NCBI GenBank assembly: GCA_009783855.1
Contig: WRCO01000004.1
Coordinates: 1-55,114 of the forward strand
Length of the DNA stretch: 55,114 nucleotides
Direction of reading: 5' to 3'
Source: Alphaproteobacteria bacterium
GTDB taxonomy: Bacteria; Pseudomonadota; Alphaproteobacteria; Rs-D84
In this document: one piece after another, positions 1 to 7,703 of the stretch
How the letters are laid out: each line of letters begins with the position of its first letter
Numbering within the stretch: the first letter of the stretch is position 1
Program-made: the position numbers and the translations under genes
The notes under the pieces: generated by a model
Databases searched by the model: none
What the model saw: only the letters and a program-made list of their open reading frames with translations
What the model was told of the DNA's origin: nothing

Positions 1-333
1 ATATTTCAATCCGGCACAAGGGTGCTTTATACGGAACGCTTTATAAAAGCGCTTTTCGATACGCATAATTTTTACAAAGTAATCGGCAAGGCGCCCGTGC
101 ATTTCATATTCGCCGGCAACAGCGAGGCCATCGAAAGAGAAGACGCAGGCTCGCTGTTCAAGCATTTCAACGGCGCGGACAAAACGATGCACGTCATACC
201 GGGCGCGATGCATAATTTTACGACCGACCCGAAATCCGACCTGTCCCGAGACGCCGCGCCGACAAGATATCGGCAGACCGTCGCGGAATTATTCGCGAAT
301 TTCGCTTGTAAGCAGCATGCGCTTGCACTATAA
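1..333 (+). CDS. Alpha/beta hydrolase, C-terminal part (5' end outside window)
   Basis: The reading frame is open from the first base, so this is the last 110 residues of a longer protein. The residues PVHFIFAGNSEAIE and GAMHNF fit the end of an alpha/beta hydrolase fold: a strand carrying the acid region, then the loop with the catalytic His, in the style of S33 or lysophospholipase-like hydrolases. The nucleophile elbow would lie upstream and cannot be seen, so the substrate is unknown. A GTG at 22 is only an internal codon. The TAA stop shares its last A with the ATG of the next gene (TAATG), which indicates translational coupling with the exporter. Confidence 0.7.
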   Translation: MFQSGTRVLYTERFIKALFDTHNFYKVIGKAPVHFIFAGNSEAIEREDAGSLFKHFNGADKTMHVIPGAMHNFTTDPKSDLSRDAAPTRYRQTVAELFANFACKQHALAL

Positions 334-2132
334 TGACCCCTGCTATGAAGAAAAAGCAAACATATATTCCGCCCGCCAACGCAAATCTGGACAACCGCGT
401 AAAGTGGTCGCTTTACAGGCGCGTATGGCGCGAAATCGGCCGCCCGCAAGTAAAATGGCTTTTATCCGGCGTTCTTGCCGCGCTTGTCGCCGCGGGCGCG
501 GAAGCGTATTCAATTACCCTGGTAAGGCAGATAATAGACCAGGGATTCATCGCCCAGAACATGAATCTTTTGTACCTGCTTGGGCTTCAGATAATATTGG
601 CGTTTACGTTGAAATCCGTCGGGGTGTACGCGAAAACGCTTCTTATGGGCAAGGCGGGCCTTATGGCCGCGACCAATCTGCGCAGACGGGTTTACGACCA
701 CATGATGAGGATGCATATAGCGGTCTTCCATGCTTCGCGGTCGGGCAAATTGCTTAACTACTTCGGCGTGCTGTCGGCGAATGTTCTGCACCTTGTCACC
801 GACACGGTAATTTCGACGGTCCAGAATTCGGCGACGCTTTTATTCATGTTCGGCCTTATGCTTTGGTACGCGCCGCAAATGGTTGTGACTTTGTTGTTCC
901 TTGTCCCGGCTATTCTTATGCCATTGTTATGGATTATGCGAAAAAAGCGCAGACTTACGCGCAGCGGGTTCGGCATCGCGGCCGAAAGCCTTAACCACGT
1001 GACGCAATCGATTCAGGGTATAAAAACCATACAGTCGTTCGCGAACGAACGAACGGAATGCGAGACTTATGCCGGCATCGAACTTGCCGGGCGGCGGAAT
1101 TCATACAAACAGATGCGGATATCGGGACTTCAATCGCCGCTTCTTGAAATTATGATTTCGATTGGAATATGCCTTTCCCTTATACTTGGCGGACACTTCA
1201 TCACCACGGGACAGATTACAACCGGCGACTTTGCGGCGTTTATCCTTGCGCTTACCGCGGCGTATCAGCCGGCAAAAAGGATTATGAACGTCGGAAACGG
1301 CCTTCAGTCCGGGTTAATCGCGGCCGAGCAATTGTTTGATTTCCTTGATTCCAAATCGAACATTGTCGACGCGCCGGACGCCGTCGACCTTTCGAACAAA
1401 CCGATTACCATAAAACTGGATAAAGTATCGTTTGCGTATAACGTCGCGGACGGCGAAGTGCTTAACGACGTGTCGCTTGAAGTGCAGCCGGGAACGGTAT
1501 GCGCGCTGGTCGGACCGTCCGGCGGCGGCAAGTCGACCATATTCAATCTTCTTGAACGGTTTTACGACCCGCAAAAGGGCCGCGTCCTGTTCAACGACAA
1601 AGATTTGCGGAAATATAAAATCGAATCGGTTCGAAAGAATATCGCAATGGTGTCCCAAGATGTGTTCCTTTTCCACGGTTCGGTCGCGGACAATATCAAA
1701 TACGGCGTGCCGGACGCGACGCCGGAACAAATCGAAGTGGTGGCGAAATCCGCCAACGCGCACGAATTTATCAAAGACTTGCCGAACGGGTACGACACAA
1801 ACGTCGGCGAACGCGGCGCGAATTTGTCCGGCGGCCAGAAACAGCGCATAGCAATCGCGCGCGCAATACTTAAGGACGCGCCTATACTGTTGCTTGACGA
1901 AGCGACAAGCGCGCTTGACACGCACAGCGAAAAATTAATCCAGGCCGCGCTTAAAAAACTTATGAAAGGCCGCACGACGTTTGTCATCGCGCACCGCTTG
2001 TCGACAATCCTTGATGCGGACCAAATCCTTGTGATAAAAGAAGGCCGCATCATAGAACGCGGCACGGATAAAGAGCTTTGCAAATGCGACGGCGTTTATA
2101 AAAAATTGCGGGATGTGCAGTTGAAGGAATAA
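333..2132 (+). CDS. MsbA-like ABC transporter, fused permease and ATPase
   Basis: A 599-residue half-transporter: an N-terminal six-helix exporter domain (about residues 40-330) and a C-terminal nucleotide-binding domain. The ATPase motifs are complete: Walker A GPSGGGKST near residue 394, signature LSGGQKQR near 498, Walker B ILLLDEATSALD near 516 and the switch His in AHRLST near 551. The layout is that of MsbA and LmrA-type exporters, which work as homodimers in the inner membrane and move lipids or hydrophobic compounds outward. The substrate cannot be read from sequence; lipid A core or a drug are both possible. It is coupled to the hydrolase upstream by a one-base overlap and faces ccrM head-on. 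Confidence 0.9.
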   Translation: MTPAMKKKQTYIPPANANLDNRVKWSLYRRVWREIGRPQVKWLLSGVLAALVAAGAEAYSITLVRQIIDQGFIAQNMNLLYLLGLQIILAFTLKSVGVYAKTLLMGKAGLMAATNLRRRVYDHMMRMHIAVFHASRSGKLLNYFGVLSANVLHLVTDTVISTVQNSATLLFMFGLMLWYAPQMVVTLLFLVPAILMPLLWIMRKKRRLTRSGFGIAAESLNHVTQSIQGIKTIQSFANERTECETYAGIELAGRRNSYKQMRISGLQSPLLEIMISIGICLSLILGGHFITTGQITTGDFAAFILALTAAYQPAKRIMNVGNGLQSGLIAAEQLFDFLDSKSNIVDAPDAVDLSNKPITIKLDKVSFAYNVADGEVLNDVSLEVQPGTVCALVGPSGGGKSTIFNLLERFYDPQKGRVLFNDKDLRKYKIESVRKNIAMVSQDVFLFHGSVADNIKYGVPDATPEQIEVVAKSANAHEFIKDLPNGYDTNVGERGANLSGGQKQRIAIARAILKDAPILLLDEATSALDTHSEKLIQAALKKLMKGRTTFVIAHRLSTILDADQILVIKEGRIIERGTDKELCKCDGVYKKLRDVQLKE

Positions 2133-2138
2133 GCGGCC

Positions 2139-2205
2139 GGTGACTGGTGGTTCGTGGTTTGCCTGTTTGGGAAATTTTTCCAACAAATTCATACCACCAA
2201 CCGCC
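2139..2205. repeat. Heptamer palindrome, GTGGCTG type, between exporter gene and ccrM
   Basis: Left arm GGTGACTGGTGGTTCGTGG, right arm ACCACCAACCGCC. The loop contains GGAAATTTTTCC, itself a dyad. The loop segment from 2158 to about 2193 is almost the same as 50791-50826 in another copy. The element fills the gap between the converging stops of the two genes, from a few bases after the exporter TAA to one base before the ccrM stop. Confidence 0.75.
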
Positions 2206-2206
2206 A

Positions 2207-3304
2207 TTACGCCGCTTTCTTCATTCCCGTTCTTACACTGCGCGCGTATTTTCTTATCTCGTCGATTGGCACAAGGTCGCCGTTGCGTTTTTCCGCAGAC
2301 CAATAATCCCAACCGTTGAACGCCGCGCATCGCTGCAGGCGCGCCGCCATGACATGAATCGATGCCTTGCCAAGCAGGGTATGCTGCAGCTGCGCATCCC
2401 TTGTAATCATCACGCGGTCGCCCTTTGCACCGACAAGCGTCTGGCCCGTCTTCAACAGTCCCGCGTCAATAAGTTCTTTGAACGCAATCTTTATTTCTTC
2501 GCGTTTCGCCGCGACTTCTATGGATGACAAATCAACCGACCGCACCGCGTCAAGGCGCCGCTGCGCCGCATGTATGTATTCGTGCGATTGTTCGATGCCG
2601 ATAAAATTCCGTCCCAATTCCTTGGCAACCGCGCCCGTCGTGCCGGTTCCGAAAAACGGGTCAAGAATCACATCGCCCTTGCGCGTCGACGACAATATAA
2701 CGCGCCGTAATAACTCCGCGGGCTTTTGGGTTGAATGAAGCGTCTTGCCCTCTTTGTCTTTTAACCGTTCCGCGCCAAGGCAAATATCAATATGCCAATC
2801 ACTGCGCATCTGTTTTCCGCCGTTGAGTTTTTTTAACGTGTCGTAATTGAAAGTGTATTTCCCGGTCTTTTCGGGCGTCGCCCAAAGCAGGGTTTCATGC
2901 GCGTTCGTAAATCTTGTGCCGCGAAAATTCGGCATCGGGTTGGTTTTCACCCAAATAATATCGTTCAGAATCCAGAATCCGGCGTCCTGCATAAGCGCGC
3001 CAAGTTTGAATATATTGTGATAGCTTCCGATAACCCACATAGCGCCGGCGGGCTTAAGCACGCGGCGGCATTCGGAAAGCCAGTCGCGCGTGAAGCGCTC
3101 GTACGCTTCGTCGCTTTCGAAACAATCCCATTCGTCGCGGACGGCGCGGGCGGCGGTCTGGTCTTCGGGCCGGTACAGCGTTTTTTCGCCCAACTGTAAA
3201 TTGTACGGCGGGTCGGCGAATACGGCATCGACCGACGCGGACGGAATTTCACGCATACGCGCGATACAGTCGCCCTGTAAAATGGAATTCAGGTATTCTC
3301 TCAC
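2207..3304 (-). CDS. ccrM: CcrM-type adenine DNA methyltransferase (GANTC)
   Basis: A 365-residue beta-class N6-adenine methyltransferase: catalytic motif IV DPPY at residues 31-34 comes before the SAM-binding motif DPFFGTGT at 215-222. The last 100 residues form the extra domain typical of CcrM (NGWDYW at 330-335, then a basic tail), which recognises GANTC in alphaproteobacteria. CcrM methylates new DNA late in the cell cycle and so times transcription of cell-cycle genes. The start is GTG, preceded by AGGGGTG. A GANTC site lies about 30 bases upstream, as in Caulobacter, where CcrM controls its own leader. No restriction partner is adjacent, in keeping with a solitary enzyme. Confidence 0.93.
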   Translation of the reverse strand: MREYLNSILQGDCIARMREIPSASVDAVFADPPYNLQLGEKTLYRPEDQTAARAVRDEWDCFESDEAYERFTRDWLSECRRVLKPAGAMWVIGSYHNIFKLGALMQDAGFWILNDIIWVKTNPMPNFRGTRFTNAHETLLWATPEKTGKYTFNYDTLKKLNGGKQMRSDWHIDICLGAERLKDKEGKTLHSTQKPAELLRRVILSSTRKGDVILDPFFGTGTTGAVAKELGRNFIGIEQSHEYIHAAQRRLDAVRSVDLSSIEVAAKREEIKIAFKELIDAGLLKTGQTLVGAKGDRVMITRDAQLQHTLLGKASIHVMAARLQRCAAFNGWDYWSAEKRNGDLVPIDEIRKYARSVRTGMKKAA

Positions 3305-3315
3305 AACACCCCTAT

Positions 3316-3339
3316 TTTACCATAAAATCGACCAGAATC
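3316..3339 (-). promoter_or_regulatory. ccrM upstream region with GANTC site and near-CtrA half site
   Basis: GAATC at 3335-3339 is a GANTC target 31 bases before the ccrM start. TTTACCAT at 3316-3323 differs in one base from the Caulobacter CtrA half site TTAACCAT. Both would fit cell-cycle control of ccrM. The CtrA reading is weak because one half site with a mismatch is common by chance. Confidence 0.35.
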
Positions 3340-3403
3340 CGAACACCGCGCGGTAAATTTTATAAAATAAATGCCTTGATTTTTTTGAATTCTCTTACCC
3401 GGC

Positions 3404-3435
3404 AATTCATCATTCATAATTCATAATTCATAATT
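3404..3435. repeat. Tandem heptamer array (AATTCAT) upstream of nrdR
   Basis: Four consecutive heptamers, AATTCAT, CATTCAT, AATTCAT and AATTCAT, followed by AATT. It lies just upstream of the nrdR promoter. A degenerate relative overlaps the stop of the small secreted protein gene near 30240-30261. Confidence 0.9.
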
Positions 3436-3441
3436 TTCCCC

Positions 3442-3470
3442 TTGCGAACCGCCAAATTCTGGGCTATTCT
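3442..3470 (+). promoter_or_regulatory. nrdR promoter, predicted leaderless
   Basis: TTGCGA (3442-3447), 17-base spacer, TATTCT (3465-3470). The -10 box ends seven bases before the ATG at 3478, so transcription should start at or next to the start codon. There is no room for a ribosome binding site. Confidence 0.55.
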
Positions 3471-3477
3471 GCCCCTT

Positions 3478-3993
3478 ATGAGATGTCCGTATTGCAGTCA
3501 TAACGACAGCCAGGTAAAAGACAGCCGCCCCTCCGAAGGGGACGGCACGATTCGCCGACGCAGGATATGCAGCGAATGCGGCGCGCGGTTCACAACGCTT
3601 GAAAGGGTGCAATTGCGAGACCTTATGGTAAAAAAAGTAAGCGGCCAAATAGTCCCCTTTGACCGCGACAAACTTGCCAAAAGCATCCGCATCGCATGCC
3701 GAAAACGCGAAGTGCCGGACAAGCAAATCGAACACATCGTGACCGGAATTCATCGCAAGATGGAACTTGATTCGCCCGACGATATAGTGTCGTCGGAATA
3801 CATCGGCGGGCTTGTCGCGGAATCCTTGATGACGCTTGACCCGATTGCATTCGTGCGTTTCGTATCCGTGTATAAAAAATTCGCGCGCATATCGGATTTC
3901 AAAAAAATCATCGCGCAGATACCCGAAGCGGAGCCGGGCGACAACGCCTGTGAATTGCCGCCCATAAAATACCCGGCGGGAAAACTTTTCTAG
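3478..3993 (+). CDS. nrdR: Transcriptional repressor NrdR
   Basis: 171 residues with the zinc ribbon C3-x2-C6 and C31-x2-C34 (MRCPYC, CSEC), a basic segment GTIRRRRIC, and the ATP-cone domain from about residue 48 to 138. NrdR senses dATP/ATP through the cone and represses ribonucleotide reductase genes by binding NrdR boxes. A GTG start 12 codons upstream is possible, but MRCPYC is the conserved family N-terminus and the promoter points to this ATG. No ribonucleotide reductase gene is in the window. The palindromic cassette that carries the start of the next gene begins immediately after the TAG stop. Confidence 0.95.
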   Translation: MRCPYCSHNDSQVKDSRPSEGDGTIRRRRICSECGARFTTLERVQLRDLMVKKVSGQIVPFDRDKLAKSIRIACRKREVPDKQIEHIVTGIHRKMELDSPDDIVSSEYIGGLVAESLMTLDPIAFVRFVSVYKKFARISDFKKIIAQIPEAEPGDNACELPPIKYPAGKLF

Positions 3994-4096
3994 GGCAAAA
4001 GCATAGATGGAGCATGGATAGTGTCGAGATTAAAAAGATATTTTACGGGTATTGGAAAAGCATCCATGCTCTATGCTCTATGCTTTATGCTCTTTG
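3994..4096. repeat. CTCTATG-type palindromic cassette carrying start and signal peptide of slt
   Basis: The left arm AGCATAGATGGAGCATGGAT is followed by the GTG start and AGATTAAAAA. The right arm is ATCCATG, CTCTATG, CTCTATG, CTTTATG, CTCTTTG at 4062-4096. The arms are inverted copies, so the unit is a palindrome. It begins right after the nrdR stop and ends inside the signal peptide. The same cassette, in the other orientation, starts the secreted protein gene at 13689. Confidence 0.85.
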
Positions 4097-5784
4097 TTTG
4101 CGGCTTTGCCGCGAACGCGTCCCAACTTCCCAACATCCTGTCCGACCACGACGCCGATGTGTATTCAAGGATTTTCAAACTTCAGGCCCAGGAACGAATC
4201 GCCGACGCAGCGCGGCTTTACAAAGAAATCCAAGACCCGCTGTTGATGTCGGACGTGCTTCATCAAAAATATATGTCGCGGACCTACCGCACGCCGGCGG
4301 CGGAACTTGCCGAATGGATGCGCCTGTATTGGAACATGCCCGGCGCGCCTGCGATACACGCGCTTGCCAAGCGGCGCGGCGCCGCGACGCGCGCGCCCGT
4401 CGTTCCGGTATCCGTCGCGCTTACCGGCGACCATATCGCGCAATCGGAAAACTGGACAACGCAGCGGTACACGGGCGAAACCGCGCGCCAGATCAATCAA
4501 TTCCGGTCCTTTCTTCGGCGCGGCCATACGCGCAACGCGCGCGCAATTCTTGAAGACCGTTCTTTCAAGCGCCGCGTAAACACGGAAGATTACGGGCGGC
4601 TTGCCGGGCGGCTTGCGTTTATATATTATTCGGGCGGGCATTTCGAACTTGCGCGCGAATGGGGCATGATTGCGGCGGAATCGAAATCCGAATTCGGACT
4701 TTGGACTATGGGTCTTGTGTCGTTCAAACAGGGCGATTTCGACGACGCGCATAATTATTTCGCACTGTTGTCCGAAGTCGGACATATTAACGAAACACGA
4801 AGGGGTGAGGCGGCGTTCTGGGCCGGCCGCGCGGCGGCGGCGAACGGCGACAACCGGACGGCGCGGAAGTTCTGGCGCATTGCGGCGCGGCGCCCCCAGA
4901 CTTTTTACGGCGCATTGGCGGCGGCCATGCTTGGCGAAGTGCCGCGGTACGAATTCTTTGAATCAAACTGGTCAAGGGAAGACATAGCGGAACTTATGCG
5001 TACGGCGTACGGCATGCGCGCGCTTGCGCTTTTGCAAATCGGCGAGAACGCGCGCGCCGAAGGCCATCTTCGCTTTCTTATCGCGGACAGTTCCAACAAC
5101 CGGCTTTTGCACGCGGTGCACGCGGTCGCCGAAGCGGCAAGCCTTGGCCGCACAAGCATGCAGGTGTCCGTGATGATACGCAACCGCGGCATTGTGGAAC
5201 TTGACGACAATGTCATTTCCGCCGCGCAATATCCGATGCCGGGTTGGGAACCGCTTGGCGGATGGTCTATAGACCGCGCCCTGCTCTTTGCCGTCATGCG
5301 ACAGGAATCGGGATTCAAACCGACCGCAAAATCGCGCGTCGGCGCCAAAGGCGTGATGCAGATAATGCCCGGAACCGCGCGCATGGTCGCGCGCCAAAAC
5401 AATATGCGCATGGCCGACATAGACATGTCGCACCCGGAATACAACATGTTTTTGGGGCAACAGCATATTGTGGACTTGCTTGCGCTGCCCAATATTAACA
5501 ACTGCATCATAAGAATGCTTGTCGCGTATAACGCGGGTCCCGTCGCAAAGAACAGATGGGAAAGAAGATTCCAAACGGACGACCCGCTTCTTTATATCGA
5601 AAGCTTTCCGTTCGCCGAGACGCGCGGTTATATAAAGCGCGTGCTGTCCAATCTTTGGATTTATCGCGCGCGGCTTGGTCAACCGCTTACCAACATATCC
5701 GAATTGGCGGACGGCAAATGGCCGAAATACGGCTCGTATGACCAGTATGTGATAACGCTGCCGCGTTCGATTCAACGGATATAA
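4021..5784 (+). CDS. slt: Soluble lytic murein transglycosylase, Slt type
   Basis: 587 residues. An N-terminal signal peptide (residues 1 to about 34, core KASMLYALCFMLF) leads to a long superhelical alpha region with TPR-like helices (about 35-400) and a C-terminal goose-type lysozyme domain. The catalytic Glu is E429 in RQESGF, followed by GAKGVMQIMPGTA and later AYNAGP. The enzyme cleaves peptidoglycan glycan strands in the periplasm to 1,6-anhydromuropeptides. The E. coli protein is about 645 residues, so this one is slightly short. The start is GTG. Both it and the hydrophobic core of the signal peptide are encoded by a palindromic heptamer cassette shared with an unrelated secreted protein. 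Confidence 0.93.
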   Translation: MSRLKRYFTGIGKASMLYALCFMLFVCGFAANASQLPNILSDHDADVYSRIFKLQAQERIADAARLYKEIQDPLLMSDVLHQKYMSRTYRTPAAELAEWMRLYWNMPGAPAIHALAKRRGAATRAPVVPVSVALTGDHIAQSENWTTQRYTGETARQINQFRSFLRRGHTRNARAILEDRSFKRRVNTEDYGRLAGRLAFIYYSGGHFELAREWGMIAAESKSEFGLWTMGLVSFKQGDFDDAHNYFALLSEVGHINETRRGEAAFWAGRAAAANGDNRTARKFWRIAARRPQTFYGALAAAMLGEVPRYEFFESNWSREDIAELMRTAYGMRALALLQIGENARAEGHLRFLIADSSNNRLLHAVHAVAEAASLGRTSMQVSVMIRNRGIVELDDNVISAAQYPMPGWEPLGGWSIDRALLFAVMRQESGFKPTAKSRVGAKGVMQIMPGTARMVARQNNMRMADIDMSHPEYNMFLGQQHIVDLLALPNINNCIIRMLVAYNAGPVAKNRWERRFQTDDPLLYIESFPFAETRGYIKRVLSNLWIYRARLGQPLTNISELADGKWPKYGSYDQYVITLPRSIQRI

Positions 5785-5812
5785 TTGTTGGTGGCCCGTG
5801 CTGGTGATTCGC
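5785..5812. repeat. Single-arm GTGGCTG-type heptamer repeat after slt
   Basis: GGTGGCCCGTGCTGGTGATTC begins within a few bases of the slt TAA. Only one arm is recognisable. It looks like a remnant of the palindromes found in the ribosomal cluster. Confidence 0.6.
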
Positions 5813-5840
5813 AATAGTCCAATATATCGGACAGCCATAA

Positions 5841-5874
5841 TTGACGCATGAAATAAAAAGCTGTCTATTATAAT
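5841..5874 (+). promoter_or_regulatory. Candidate promoter for rnhB-pgk-ftsY
   Basis: TTGACG (5841-5846) followed, after 19 bases, by TATTATAAT (5866-5874), which holds overlapping -10 boxes. The spacing is longer than ideal. Transcription would start about 30 bases before the rnhB ATG. Confidence 0.4.
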
Positions 5875-5909
5875 GGACGGCAAACCGTCACAAACACAAG
5901 CTGTTAACC

Positions 5910-6539
5910 ATGAAGTCCCTTCCTGATTTTTCTCTAGAACTTGAATCCGGATTCAACACTGTTGCCGGCGTCGACGAAGCCGGCCGCGGTCCGCTGTGCG
6001 GCCCGGTGGTCGCCGCGGCTGTTATATTCGTGTCGCCTGCTTCCTGTCGCCTGTCGCCTCCTATCGCCGATTCCAAAAAACTATCTTCAAAAGCGCGCGC
6101 CGCCGCGCACGATTGGATTATGAACAACTGTATCGTCGGTGTCGGCGAATGCAGTCCTGAAGAAATCGACGAACTTAACATACTGCATGCGTCAATGCTT
6201 GCCATGAAGCGCGCGATTGCGAATTTATCCGCGCGGCCCGACTTTTGCCTTGTCGATGGAAACAGATTGCCGACGGATGTCAAAGGCCGCGCCGTTGTCG
6301 GCGGCGATGCCAAATCTATATCCGTCGCCGCCGCATCGATAGTCGCGAAAGAGGTCCGCGACAAGATTATGCGCGGCCTTGCCGAAGAATTTCCGGAATA
6401 CGGATGGGAAAGGAATGCCGGGTACCCGACCGCATCGCATTTGCAGGCAATCAAAAAATATGGTATAAATAAGCATTACAGGAAAACATTTTCGCCGGTG
6501 GCGAAAATAATTAAGAATGTTGAAGGGAGTTTTTCATGA
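5910..6539 (+). CDS. rnhB: Ribonuclease HII
   Basis: 209 residues. The metal-binding core is GVDEAGRGP (D22, E23), with later acidic residues in DSKK and LVDGN, and the family signature continues in AAASIVAKEVRD. The enzyme cuts RNA in RNA/DNA hybrids and removes single ribonucleotides misincorporated in DNA. Between the second strand (VAAAVIF) and the conserved DSKK lies the stretch VSPASCRLSPPI, coded by a heptamer array (6031-6058), where relatives have a short loop. No strong Shine-Dalgarno sequence precedes the ATG. The stop overlaps the pgk start by four bases (ATGA). Confidence 0.93.
   Translation: MKSLPDFSLELESGFNTVAGVDEAGRGPLCGPVVAAAVIFVSPASCRLSPPIADSKKLSSKARAAAHDWIMNNCIVGVGECSPEEIDELNILHASMLAMKRAIANLSARPDFCLVDGNRLPTDVKGRAVVGGDAKSISVAAASIVAKEVRDKIMRGLAEEFPEYGWERNAGYPTASHLQAIKKYGINKHYRKTFSPVAKIIKNVEGSFS
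6031..6058 (+). repeat. In-frame heptamer array (TGTCGCC) inside rnhB
   Basis: TGTCGCC, TGCTTCC, TGTCGCC, TGTCGCC in register. It codes for the loop before the conserved DSKK motif and keeps the frame open. Confidence 0.85.
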
Positions 6540-7702
6540 CCATTCGCACCATCAATGACCTTTCCGACGTCCGCGGCAAATATATTCTGCTTCGCGATGA
6601 TTTTAATGTCCAGATTATAGACGGGAAAATCATGGACGCGTTTCGTATCGAGCAAAGCATGCCGACCATACGGAAATTAAAGGACATGGGCGCGCGCACC
6701 GCGATTGCCGCGCATCTTGGCCGCCCCGATGGCGCGGATGCAAAATATTCCCTTGCGCCGATTGCGGAATATATGAAAATCCCGCTTGTCCCCGATTGCC
6801 TTTCCAAAGATTTTATGGCGGACATGAAAGACGGCGATGTGGTGTTATTGGAAAACGTCCGCTTTCATGCGGGCGAAGAAGAAAACTGTCCGGAATTCGC
6901 AAAAGAATTGGCGCGCGGGTTCGATGTATACGTGAACGACGCGTTTGCCGTTTCGCACCGCGCGCACGCGTCGCTTGTCGGCGTTACGAAATTCCTGCCG
7001 TCATACGCCGGCGAATTAATGGCAAAGGAAATTTCGGAATTAACACGCGTTATGGAAAATCCGACGCGGCCTTTGCTTGGGCTTATAAGCGGCGCGAAAA
7101 TCAAATCCAAAATCGGCGTTATCAAAGCGTTTGGAAAACTGTGCGATAAAATCATACTTGCGGGCGGCATCGGCACCGGCGTTTTGGCGGCGATGGGCGC
7201 GAAAAATCTTGCGATGACGGCGGACAACCTTGAAAAATATGACGACGAAGTCGTTCATGAAATCATGACGGAATTCGGCGACAAGATTATTCTTCCGCTT
7301 GAAAAAGGCGTCGGCGCCGAATGGTCCAAAGAAACAAAGCGCACGGATAAAATGATGGCGGACATATTGCCGACCGACGTCCCGATGGACGAAGGCCCGG
7401 CATCCGTCGCGGAATTCAACCGCGCGATTGACGACGCGAAAACCATTATATGGAACGGCACGGTCGGCATGGCGGAATGGGCGCCGACATGGTCCGTCGG
7501 TACATTTGCGATTGTGCGGCATATAGCACAGCGCACACGCGACGGCGAATTGGAATCCATCGTTGGCGGCGGCGATACAATCGCGGCGGTCGAAGCGGTC
7601 GGCGCCATAAACGACGTCACATACGCGTCCACCGGCGGCGGCGCGTTTTTGGAATTTATAGAAGGCAAAACTCTGCCCGGCATCGCAGCGCTTGAAAAAT
7701 AA
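6536..7702 (+). CDS. pgk: Phosphoglycerate kinase
   Basis: 388 residues, near the usual bacterial length of about 395. The substrate-binding N domain shows LRDDFNVQ near the start, the AHLGRPDG loop and the helix region ending in VNDAFAVSHRAHAS. The nucleotide-binding C domain shows GGGDTIAAVE and the terminal STGGGAFLEF. It catalyses the reversible transfer of phosphate from 1,3-bisphosphoglycerate to ADP in glycolysis. The ATG lies inside the end of rnhB and ftsY begins two bases after its stop, so the three genes form a tight operon. Another glycolytic gene, tpiA, lies 9 kb downstream. Confidence 0.96.
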   Translation: MTIRTINDLSDVRGKYILLRDDFNVQIIDGKIMDAFRIEQSMPTIRKLKDMGARTAIAAHLGRPDGADAKYSLAPIAEYMKIPLVPDCLSKDFMADMKDGDVVLLENVRFHAGEEENCPEFAKELARGFDVYVNDAFAVSHRAHASLVGVTKFLPSYAGELMAKEISELTRVMENPTRPLLGLISGAKIKSKIGVIKAFGKLCDKIILAGGIGTGVLAAMGAKNLAMTADNLEKYDDEVVHEIMTEFGDKIILPLEKGVGAEWSKETKRTDKMMADILPTDVPMDEGPASVAEFNRAIDDAKTIIWNGTVGMAEWAPTWSVGTFAIVRHIAQRTRDGELESIVGGGDTIAAVEAVGAINDVTYASTGGGAFLEFIEGKTLPGIAALEK

Positions 7703-7703
7703 T

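Noticed and set aside
22-333. Complete small gene starting at the GTG at 22
   Set aside because: The frame stays open to the window edge and the protein matches only the C-terminal part of an alpha/beta hydrolase.
1314-1925. Open frame of about 200 residues opposite the exporter ATPase domain
   Set aside because: Shadow of the conserved ATPase coding sequence; no ribosome binding site or homology.
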